A DNA stretch of 64,000 nt from Pedobacter rhodius (GTDB taxonomy: Bacteria; Bacteroidota; Bacteroidia; Sphingobacteriales; Sphingobacteriaceae): positions 54,189 to 118,188 of the forward strand of contig NZ_JAPWGL010000007.1 of the NCBI RefSeq assembly GCF_027213645.1, written 5' to 3'. The notes below the pieces were generated by a model. It saw nothing but the letters and a program-made list of their open reading frames with translations. It searched no databases and had not been told where the DNA came from. This document shows, piece by piece, positions 58,132-64,000 of the stretch; positions within the stretch are counted from its first letter, which is position 1, and every line of letters starts with the position of its first letter. A program made the position numbers and the translations under genes.

Positions 58132-58518
58132 TTAGAGATATTGTTGTATTAATTTCTGGCGGTGCATATTAACCAGATGAACAATTTTATGTTTATCAGC
58201 AAGTGCATTATAAATCAGGTTAAGTTTGGGTGCAATTATTTTATTGCGTTCGGTGCTTACACCCAACTCATAATACAAAAACTCGCTGAGTGAATCCAGT
58301 TTTTCGGAAGGTAAATCATTTTCATTTAACCAGCACTCAAATGCATCGGCATCTTCGTTTTCCAGAATTTCTAAAGGAAGCGCAAAGCTTACCTCCATGG
58401 TTTCCTGGAAAAGCTGCTGTGCGTCTTTTAATTTACCTTCTAATTTTAAGCCCATTATTCTGGCTAAAACCTGCGCAAGTTTTTCTATTTCTGCAGTTAT
58501 TAAATCTCTTCTGTACAT
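58132..58518 (-). CDS. Helical hypothetical protein (DUF6483-like)
   Basis: 128 residues, predicted all-helical: MYRRDLITAEIEKLAQVLARIM, LKDAQQLFQETMEV, then SEKLDSLSEFLYYELGV and LIYNALADKHKIVHL. The pattern resembles the DUF6483 group of small helical proteins, TPR-like in form. No signal or membrane segment. It lies 36 bases upstream of the NUDIX gene on the same strand and may share its transcript. Function unknown. Confidence 0.65.
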   Translation of the reverse strand: MYRRDLITAEIEKLAQVLARIMGLKLEGKLKDAQQLFQETMEVSFALPLEILENEDADAFECWLNENDLPSEKLDSLSEFLYYELGVSTERNKIIAPKLNLIYNALADKHKIVHLVNMHRQKLIQQYL

Positions 58519-58836
58519 TATGGTTTGTAATGTTTAAAAGTTGAAATGTTATAAAATTGAGGCATAATGAACAAGGGCAATATTAAAGAGTAAAGGGGGT
58601 AAGGTAAAGAGCAAAGACCCATTGGCCAACAAATTGGTAATCAATTAAAATAAGCTATTTTGGCAATTATAACTTAGCCAATTAACAATCAATTAAACAG
58701 TTAGCCATTTTAACAATGAAGCAATTAAACAATTGGTCATTGACAATTAACCACTTTAACAATTATCAATAAAACTATTTTAGCAACTATTATTAGCAAC
58801 GAAAACCCTGCCTTATCCTAAAATCCTGGTCCTGGT
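58519..58836. repeat. Gap with CAATTAAAC-type low-complexity words
   Basis: From about 58625 to 58800 the words AATTGGT, CAATTAA, TTAGCCA, TTTTAACAAT and AACTATTTTAGCAAC repeat irregularly. No gene. This type of sequence also occurs at 51450 and 53857 and, in a more ordered form, at 27085. Confidence 0.5.
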
Positions 58837-59616
58837 TTACCAACTACCGCTCGAACCGCCGCCGCCAAAGCTTCCGCCTCCGAAACCACCAAATCCACCT
58901 CCGCCACCTGAAGAACCGCCGCCGCCCCAGCTACTGCCACCGCTTCCTCCGCGACCACTTCCGCCTAATAACATGGCCCAAAACAGTGCATTCGATGCAC
59001 CACGACTTCCAATGATTTCGCCGTTACCACCGCCACCGCCTTTTCGCATAATTATGATAACTACGATGATGATTATAATAATTACCAGGACACTCACAGA
59101 ACCACCTTTTTTTGCCGAAACACGAGGATTATCATTTTTATATTCGCCTTTAGTATATTTTATAATGGAAGTTGTGCCGGCATCTAAGCCTGCATAATAA
59201 TCACCCGCTTTAAAATTAGGTTTGATATCATTATCGATAATTCGTTTTGCGTAAATATCTGGTAATGCCCCTTCAACACCATATCCGGTTTGAATGGAAA
59301 TTTTTCTATCACCAACGGCTACCACAATCATTATCCCGTTGTTTTTTCCACTTTGGCCTACACCCCATTTTCTGCCCAGCTCAACTGCATATTCATTAAC
59401 ATCATAATCGCCTACAGATTTTACAATCGCAATTGCTATCTGTGTTGAAGAAGAGTCATCGAAAGCAACCAGTTTTTGCTCGAGAGCCGCTTTCTGGCTT
59501 GCCGATAAAACGTTCGCATAATCATTAACTATTGTTGTTGGCTTTGCCGGGAAATCCTGAGCAAATGCAAAAGCAAATATTAAGCTGAAAAACGATAAAA
59601 GAAATATTTTTTTCAT
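58837..59616 (-). CDS. TPM domain protein with Gly-rich tail (YgcG family)
   Basis: 259 residues from the ATG at 59616 (MKKIFLLSFFSLIFAF), chosen because it begins a good signal peptide; the frame is open 18 codons further into the upstream gene. A TPM_phosphatase domain lies at ~20-165 (VNDYANVLSASQKAALEQKL; GKNNGIMIVVAVGDRKISIQTGYGVEG). One membrane helix follows (VLVIIIIIIVVIIIM), then a Gly/Ser tail ending GGGSSGSW. The tail faces the cytoplasm if the TPM domain is exported. Third gene of the LemA-TPM-TPM operon, four bases after the previous gene. Confidence 0.9.
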   Translation of the reverse strand: MKKIFLLSFFSLIFAFAFAQDFPAKPTTIVNDYANVLSASQKAALEQKLVAFDDSSSTQIAIAIVKSVGDYDVNEYAVELGRKWGVGQSGKNNGIMIVVAVGDRKISIQTGYGVEGALPDIYAKRIIDNDIKPNFKAGDYYAGLDAGTTSIIKYTKGEYKNDNPRVSAKKGGSVSVLVIIIIIIVVIIIMRKGGGGGNGEIIGSRGASNALFWAMLLGGSGRGGSGGSSWGGGGSSGGGGGFGGFGGGSFGGGGSSGSW

Positions 59617-59620
59617 CGTT

Positions 59621-60064
59621 TTATTTGTTTTCTTTATTATCCATATATATAATATCATTTGGCAATTCATTTATATCTCCGGTTTGATAAGGAAAATATA
59701 AAGCCAGCTTTTCACCTGCTAAAGCAACACCGGCTATAATACCGTCTGCTAAATTTCCTTTGGCAAAATGAGCGGTCATTGCAATTTTAGTGGTTTCCCA
59801 AAAGTTATCGGGTACAACTTTATTGATTCCTGAATCTCCGATAATTGCGAATTTATGATCGGCGTGCGCCAGGTAAATTAATACACCATTGCGCTGAACC
59901 GTTTTATCCATATCAAGCTTTGCAAAATATTCAGTAGCTTTTTCAAAAGCATCGCCTTCACAATGTTTATCTATTGCAATCCTGATTTCTCCTGAAGTTG
60001 CCTGTTCTGCATTGGCAATTGCCTGTGCTATTTTATCTTGTTCAATATCTGAAAATAACGACAT
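59621..60064 (-). CDS. TPM domain protein, short form
   Basis: 147 residues, TPM domain without signal peptide or helix. Start MSLFSDIEQDKIAQAIANAEQ, then TSGEIRIAIDKHC, NGVLIYLAHADHKFAIIGD and FAKGNLADGIIAGVALAGEKL. It lies between lemA and the longer TPM gene, as in many Bacteroidota. The family has been linked to phosphatase activity or to membrane protein quality control; role here unknown. Confidence 0.9.
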   Translation of the reverse strand: MSLFSDIEQDKIAQAIANAEQATSGEIRIAIDKHCEGDAFEKATEYFAKLDMDKTVQRNGVLIYLAHADHKFAIIGDSGINKVVPDNFWETTKIAMTAHFAKGNLADGIIAGVALAGEKLALYFPYQTGDINELPNDIIYMDNKENK

Positions 60065-60087
60065 GTCCTTATTTTAAATGAATTAAA

Positions 60088-60129
60088 AAGGGTAATAAAT
60101 GTTCAATAAAATAAACACCCATTACCCTT
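60088..60129 (-). terminator. Attenuator-like hairpin between lemA and TPM genes
   Basis: AAGGGTAAT (60088-60096) pairs with ATTACCCTT (60121-60129). On the minus strand a T-run follows the stem. It lies inside the operon, so partial termination would lower expression of the two TPM genes relative to lemA. Confidence 0.6.
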
Positions 60130-60146
60130 AAATGTTATTACCAATA

Positions 60147-60728
60147 TTAAAACTCTACTTTAGGTGCATCTTTGGCCGTTGCATCAGCTTCGAAATAGCC
60201 TTTAGCTTTAAAACCAAACATACCTGCAGTTAAGTTTGTAGGAAACGATCTGATTTTGCCATTGTATTCCTGTACCGCATCATTAAAATCTTTTCGGGCA
60301 ACTGTAATCCTGTTTTCAGTGCTTTCTAACTGAGCAGATAAATCGCTGAATTGCTGCGTAGCCCTTAATTCAGGGTAGGCTTCTGTAATGGATAATAATT
60401 TACCCAAAGCCTGACTTAACTGACCTTGTGCCGCCTGGTATTTTTGAATATTTTCCGGTGTTAAATCATCAGCCTTAACCGTCATCTGAGTGGCTTTTGC
60501 ACGGGCTTCAACAACAGCAGTTAGCGTTCCCTGCTCAAATTTAGCCGCACCTTTAACAGTGCTAACCAAATTCGGAATCAAATCTGCCCGTCTTTGATAT
60601 TGGGTTTGAACAGTTCCCCATTTCGATTTTACATTTTCATCAAGCTTAACCATGCTATTGTATCCGCATGAACTTAAAGTGCTAACTGCAATTACAGCAG
60701 CTAAAATTCCAAATACTAATCTTTTCAT
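60147..60728 (-). CDS. lemA: LemA family lipoprotein
   Basis: 193 residues. The N-terminal signal ends in a lipobox with C21 (STLSSC), so a lipid anchor is likely. The LemA core is unmistakable: YNSMVKLDENVKSKWGTVQ, YQRRADLIPNLVSTVKGAAKFEQ, and ARKDFNDAVQEYNGKIRSFP. The long antiparallel helices form a bundle. Role in the envelope is unclear. First gene of the operon with two TPM proteins; a hairpin separates it from them. Confidence 0.94.
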   Translation of the reverse strand: MKRLVFGILAAVIAVSTLSSCGYNSMVKLDENVKSKWGTVQTQYQRRADLIPNLVSTVKGAAKFEQGTLTAVVEARAKATQMTVKADDLTPENIQKYQAAQGQLSQALGKLLSITEAYPELRATQQFSDLSAQLESTENRITVARKDFNDAVQEYNGKIRSFPTNLTAGMFGFKAKGYFEADATAKDAPKVEF

Positions 60729-60794
60729 TTTTATGGTTTTGTTTTTAAGTCAAATTGAATTATTGTCAATTTACTAATAAGATATCAAAATCTG

Positions 60795-60802
60795 TACCTT
60801 TG
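60795..60802 (+). promoter_or_regulatory. -7 promoter element of the COG2509 gene
   Basis: TACCTTTG, exact TAnnTTTG match, 32 bases before ATG 60835. It lies in the divergent gap with lemA. Confidence 0.6.
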
Positions 60803-60834
60803 TTACAATTCAGGATAAAAACCTGACAAGTTGT

Positions 60835-62376
60835 ATGCAAAAAGATATCGAAATCACATTGCTCCCGCATCAGGTTGAGCAGACCGAAGTTATCAATCAA
60901 AAATTAGCTGATGCGCTAAACATCCCTTTAAAGCAAATAACGGGCTATGAAATCTTAAAGCGTTCAATTGATGCCCGATCAAGAAAAGTTATTTTTAGGT
61001 TGCAGGTTAAAGTTTTTATCAATGAGGAACCAACACCGCAGGTATACGCAATAAACTATCAAAATGTCAGTGATGCGAAACCTGTACTAATTATTGGGGC
61101 AGGGCCAGCAGGCTTATTCGCCGCATTGCAATGTATTGAAAACGGTTTAAAGCCAATTATTATAGAGCGTGGTAAAGATGTGAAGCAACGACGCCGCGAT
61201 TTAGCCGCTATCAATAAGCAAGGTGTTGTAAATACCGAATCCAATTACTGTTATGGCGAAGGTGGGGCAGGAACTTACTCTGATGGAAAATTATATACCC
61301 GGTCTAATAAACGTGGTGATATAAATAAGGTATTGCAGGTTTTCGTAAACCATGGTGCCGAACCGGATATTGCTGTCGATGCCCGCCCGCATATCGGCAC
61401 AAATAAACTCCCGCACATTATCACGTCTATTAAAGATACGATATTAAATGCCGGAGGAGAAGTGATGTTCGATAGACAGATGACCGATATTTTAATTGAA
61501 TTCGGCAAAATAAAAGGTATCGAAATTAATTTTGAAGATAAACTTTTTGCTGAAAACCTAATTCTTGCCACCGGTCATTCCGCGAGAGATGTATATGAAT
61601 TGCTTCACCAAAAAAATATTTTAATAGAGGCAAAGCCTTTTGCTTTGGGTGTCCGTATCGAACATCCCCAGGAAATTATCGATTCAGCACAATACCACTG
61701 CGATATCCGGTCTGAATTTTTACCGCCGGCGTATTACAGTTTGGTAGAACAAGTTGGCAGTCGCGGTGTGTTTTCTTTTTGCATGTGTCCTGGCGGAATT
61801 ATTGCACCATGCGCAACCGGCGAAAACGAAATTGTGGTAAATGGTTGGTCGCCATCCAAAAGGAATAATCCTTTCGCAAACTCGGGTACTGTTGTTCAGG
61901 TTACTTTAAATGATGTGCAGGGCTATGACCCTTTACGAATGCTGAATTTCCAGTCAGAAATCGAAAAGCTTGCCTTTGAAGCGGGTGGTGGAAATTTAGT
62001 AGCGCCTGCACAGCGGATGATGGATTTCGTAAATAATAAATTGTCTATCGATTTGCCGAAAAATTCATACCTGCCTGGAACAAAAAGTGTAATGCTTGAT
62101 AATATTTTACCCAATTTTGTATCCGATAGTTTAAGAGCAGCCCTGCCTTTATTTGGAAAAAAGATAAGAGGCTACTATACAAATGAAGCCATTCTGGTTG
62201 GTGTAGAAAGCAGGACATCTTCTCCTGTTCGAATTCCAAGAGACAAAGAAACTTTTCAGCATCCTCAGGTTAAAGGTTTATACCCATGTGCTGAAGGTGC
62301 GGGGTATGCAGGTGGAATTGTTTCTGCAGCGATCGACGGAATCAATTGCGCCAATGCAATCCTTTCGGCAAAATAG
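60835..62376 (+). CDS. FAD-dependent dehydrogenase, COG2509 family
   Basis: 513 residues. An N-terminal ~75-residue domain precedes the FAD motif VLIIGAGPAGLFAALQ. SNYCYGEGGAGTYSDGKLYTR, LATGHSARDVYELL, FCMCPGGIIAPCATGEN and the C-terminal LYPCAEGAGYAGGIVSAAIDG are the COG2509 signature. The family is widespread and uncharacterised. No membrane segment. It has its own promoter and is followed by a DinB gene after 33 bases. Confidence 0.88.
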   Translation: MQKDIEITLLPHQVEQTEVINQKLADALNIPLKQITGYEILKRSIDARSRKVIFRLQVKVFINEEPTPQVYAINYQNVSDAKPVLIIGAGPAGLFAALQCIENGLKPIIIERGKDVKQRRRDLAAINKQGVVNTESNYCYGEGGAGTYSDGKLYTRSNKRGDINKVLQVFVNHGAEPDIAVDARPHIGTNKLPHIITSIKDTILNAGGEVMFDRQMTDILIEFGKIKGIEINFEDKLFAENLILATGHSARDVYELLHQKNILIEAKPFALGVRIEHPQEIIDSAQYHCDIRSEFLPPAYYSLVEQVGSRGVFSFCMCPGGIIAPCATGENEIVVNGWSPSKRNNPFANSGTVVQVTLNDVQGYDPLRMLNFQSEIEKLAFEAGGGNLVAPAQRMMDFVNNKLSIDLPKNSYLPGTKSVMLDNILPNFVSDSLRAALPLFGKKIRGYYTNEAILVGVESRTSSPVRIPRDKETFQHPQVKGLYPCAEGAGYAGGIVSAAIDGINCANAILSAK

Positions 62377-62409
62377 CAAACATAATTTTAAAGCCATTGT
62401 TGTTTAAAT

Positions 62410-62877
62410 ATGTTTAATGTAGTTAACGAAATTAAGAAAGCTTTTAACGGAGATGCCTGGTATGGCAACCATGTTATGCAAACATTAAATAATGTAGCGC
62501 CCGAAAAAGCATTTCAACATTTTATTCCGGATGCCCATTCCATCGCCGAAATTGCTTTGCACTTAACAAGCTGGACAGAGGAAGTATCATCACGCTTAAG
62601 CGGCAATTTAGCAGCCGAACCGGCAATGGGCGATTGGCCGGCTGTTCAGGAAAAAAATCCACAGGCCTGGGAAAAAATTATCTTCAACTTTAAAATTGCA
62701 AACGAAGAATTGATACGTATTTGTGAAAACGTTAATGCGAATCAATGGCACGATGCAACTAATGATGAACGAAATCCCGCTTTAGGAACAGGCGTTACAA
62801 AGTCAGAATTGTTAAATGGTTTGGTTCAGCACCATTCTTACCATTCCGGACAAATCGCCATCCTCTCAAAATTTTAA
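62410..62877 (+). CDS. DinB family protein
   Basis: 155 residues, second DinB-like four-helix bundle in the window. AEIALHLTSWTEEVSSRL provides the first histidine region and GLVQHHSYHSGQIAIL the last, where metal-binding histidines sit. It is not a close copy of the DinB protein at 31267. Function unknown; thiol-linked transferase activity is a family possibility. Precedes the CoA-binding gene by three bases. Confidence 0.88.
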   Translation: MFNVVNEIKKAFNGDAWYGNHVMQTLNNVAPEKAFQHFIPDAHSIAEIALHLTSWTEEVSSRLSGNLAAEPAMGDWPAVQEKNPQAWEKIIFNFKIANEELIRICENVNANQWHDATNDERNPALGTGVTKSELLNGLVQHHSYHSGQIAILSKF

Positions 62878-62880
62878 TTT

Positions 62881-63240
62881 ATGAAAAAGACACTTATCAT
62901 TGGGGCATCTCCCGATCCGTCACGATACGCATATAAAGCGGCACACATGTTAACACGCTTCAATCATGAAATTGTTAACGTTGGTATTAAGCGTGGTGAA
63001 GTTGCCGGCGTTGAAATCGAAAAACCAGCCGAAATTCATAACGATATCGATACCATTACTTTATATATAGGTCCGGATTTGCAGGCGAATTATCACGATT
63101 ATATTTTAGATACCAAGCCAAAACGCGTTATTTTTAATCCGGGTACCGAAAATTACGAGTTGGAAAAACTACTGGATGCTCATGGCATCGAGCCCATAGA
63201 AGCCTGTACATTGGTTTTATTAAGTACTGGTCAGTATTAA
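62881..63240 (+). CDS. CoA-binding domain protein
   Basis: 119 residues, one Rossmann-type CoA-binding domain: TLIIGASPDPSRYAYKAAHML at the start, GVKRGEV-like VGIKRGEVAGVEI, and VIFNPGTENYELEKLL at the end. Members are small single-domain relatives of succinyl-CoA synthetase alpha. Role unknown. Probably co-transcribed with the DinB gene. Confidence 0.88.
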   Translation: MKKTLIIGASPDPSRYAYKAAHMLTRFNHEIVNVGIKRGEVAGVEIEKPAEIHNDIDTITLYIGPDLQANYHDYILDTKPKRVIFNPGTENYELEKLLDAHGIEPIEACTLVLLSTGQY

Positions 63241-63512
63241 TTTTTTAGAAAAGCAGGGGCTTGTGCTGCTGTTATGGGTTAGTCCCGCCCTCCATTTCAA
63301 ATCCTCGCCTCGTTCCTCGGCTTGCGGGTTTTCCATTAAGCTCGGGTTTACCTCACTTCTTTCCCTGCAAATATGAAGGTTCGGCTTTCCTGCTCAAACC
63401 TAAGAACTGCATCATTTCATTAACACCACAGCAATGAATAAGCTGATTTGCAATTTTTTCTTAGTGTAAATCATACACTTACGTTAATGTTGTTGTGAAA
63501 TACGGCAGATTG
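63241..63512. other. Gap after the CoA-binding gene
   Basis: No credible gene. The part at 63285-63370 is richer in G+C (CCTCGCCTCGTTCCTCGG, GGGTTTACCTCAC) and looks like another dispersed intergenic element. No tRNA recognised. Confidence 0.35.
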
Positions 63513-63513
63513 T

Positions 63514-63544
63514 TTGGTATGGAATGGATTTTTTTCTACTTTTG
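63514..63544 (+). promoter_or_regulatory. Tandem promoter P1 (TTG / TACTTTTG)
   Basis: -33 TTG at 63514-63516 and -7 TACTTTTG at 63537-63544, spacer 20 bases. The following bases read CAACCCGCTTCGGAGG. This is the first of three similar promoters. Confidence 0.75.
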
Positions 63545-63616
63545 CAACCCGCTTCGGAGGAAGGGAAAAGGTTGAAAAGTTGAGGAAAGGGTTTTAGAAT
63601 TATTTTAAAATATTTC

Positions 63617-63647
63617 TTGTGTGGAAGGGGAAAAGATGTTACCTTTG
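63617..63647 (+). promoter_or_regulatory. Tandem promoter P2 (TTG / TACCTTTG)
   Basis: -33 TTG at 63617-63619 and -7 TACCTTTG at 63640-63647, spacer 20 bases. Following bases CAACCCGGTTCGGAAGG are almost the same as after P1. Confidence 0.75.
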
Positions 63648-63731
63648 CAACCCGGTTCGGAAGGAGCGGGAAAGAATTGAAAAGCGGGATTAGGGAGAAA
63701 AGAGAGGCTAAAAAATAAAAAATTATTTTAT

Positions 63732-63761
63732 TTGGAAGTTTAGAAAAGATTCCTACCTTTG
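63732..63761 (+). promoter_or_regulatory. Tandem promoter P3 (TTG / TACCTTTG)
   Basis: -33 TTG at 63732-63734 and -7 TACCTTTG at 63754-63761, spacer 19 bases. Following bases CACTCCCAAGCG. The upstream AATTATTTTA and GAAAAGAT words are shared with P2. Confidence 0.75.
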
Positions 63762-64000
63762 CACTCCCAAGCGAAAACGAAGGGGAAAGAAAATCGGAAC
63801 GGCGGATGCCGGGAAGGGATAAAAAAGATTGAAATAAACGAACAACGAATGAGGAAAGACGATAAAGACTTTCGGAATTAGTTTTAAAGTTTAACGAAAT
63901 AAAAAGGCCGCCGCGAGGTTTGTAGCCGAATAAGTTCTTAAAAGAGATGTCAATGTAGCGCAAGCGAGGTAATAAAGTACGGATTCAAGTACAGAATACC
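63762..64000 (+). other. Leader downstream of the tandem promoters, probable rRNA leader
   Basis: Purine-rich untranslated sequence with an AAGGCCGCCGCGAGG stretch and AAGTTCTTAAAAG near 63931, which resembles a boxA-type antitermination site. No reading frame. The strong tandem promoters and lack of ORF suggest that a 16S rRNA gene starts beyond the right edge. No rRNA sequence itself could be recognised. Confidence 0.45.

Noticed and set aside
63484..63963. A 159-codon open frame on the minus strand at the right end
   Set aside because: It runs backwards through the three tandem promoters, has low-complexity Phe/Leu/Ser composition and resembles no family. It is a by-product of the purine-rich strand.
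1..64000. CRISPR arrays, insertion sequences, phage genes, tRNA genes
   Set aside because: No regularly spaced identical repeats with unique spacers, no transposase or integrase frames, and no cloverleaf-like sequence with conserved tRNA elements were seen. The 70-base repeat at 27085 is degenerate throughout and lacks spacers.

Overview
The window reads as chromosomal DNA from an aerobic Bacteroidota member, most likely Sphingobacteriaceae (Pedobacter-like). The DNA is AT-rich. Promoters carry the Bacteroidota -7 element TAnnTTTG, and Shine-Dalgarno sequences are mostly absent. Many families are typical of the phylum: DUF1599, BT_3928-type DoxX, CCC-motif membrane protein, GH3-like protein beside lptB, and head-GIN DUF2807. 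No phage, insertion sequence, CRISPR array or tRNA was seen. The genus is inference; the phylum is well supported.

Layout. 1-5.5 kb is the distal end of the spc/alpha ribosomal operon (secY 3' end, map, infA, rpmJ, rpsM, rpsK, rpsD, rpoA, rplQ), closed by a strong terminator. 5.7-11.2 kb holds a secreted glycoside-hydrolase-like protein convergent with a GMC oxidoreductase/gluconate-dehydrogenase-subunit-3 pair. 11.5-20.2 kb is a mixed stretch: methyltransferase, DUF1304, gcvP, VOC protein, class C serine hydrolase, YceI, MBL hydrolase. 20.3-25.7 kb holds recJ, lptB, a GH3-family protein and three small proteins (DUF1232, DUF2752, CCC-motif). 25.8-32.3 kb holds bacilliredoxin, cdaA, folP, DUF1599, BT_3928-like, an orphan DppB-type permease, DinB and aroK.

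32.5-44.2 kb carries most of a carotenoid tailoring set. A CrtD-type desaturase lies at 32.5 kb. A compact run follows at 40.2-44.2 kb: acyltransferase, CruG-like glycosyltransferase, CruF-like hydratase, ispH and CrtW-like ketolase. Together they suggest an acylated, glycosylated, 4-keto monocyclic carotenoid of the salinixanthin/deoxyflexixanthin type. The genes in between are a peptidase, DoxX, rlmD, DUF2807, a phosphoribosyltransferase and a possible 36-residue small protein with a well-spaced promoter.

44.4-51.3 kb holds hemH, waaA and a tight sugar-nucleotide operon (ugd, uxs, galE, unknown gene, CpsB/YwqE-type phosphatase). 51.5-55.6 kb holds a MacB-type permease, an A-type Fe-S carrier, an unknown membrane protein and a methylmalonyl-CoA mutase catalytic subunit without its B12 domain. 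At 55.6-57.4 kb is dnaA, preceded by DnaA-box-like sites that may mark oriC or dnaA autoregulation. 57.5-63.2 kb holds NUDIX, an unknown gene, a LemA-TPM-TPM operon, a COG2509 flavoprotein, DinB and a CoA-binding protein. The last 760 bases have no gene but contain three tandem, near-duplicate promoters of the kind expected before an rRNA operon, which probably starts just beyond the window.

Intergenic DNA is rich in short inverted repeats (REP/BIME-like) of several families, low-complexity CAATTAA-type words and a degenerate ~70-base tandem repeat upstream of cdaA. Coordinates of short sites were read by eye from the sequence.
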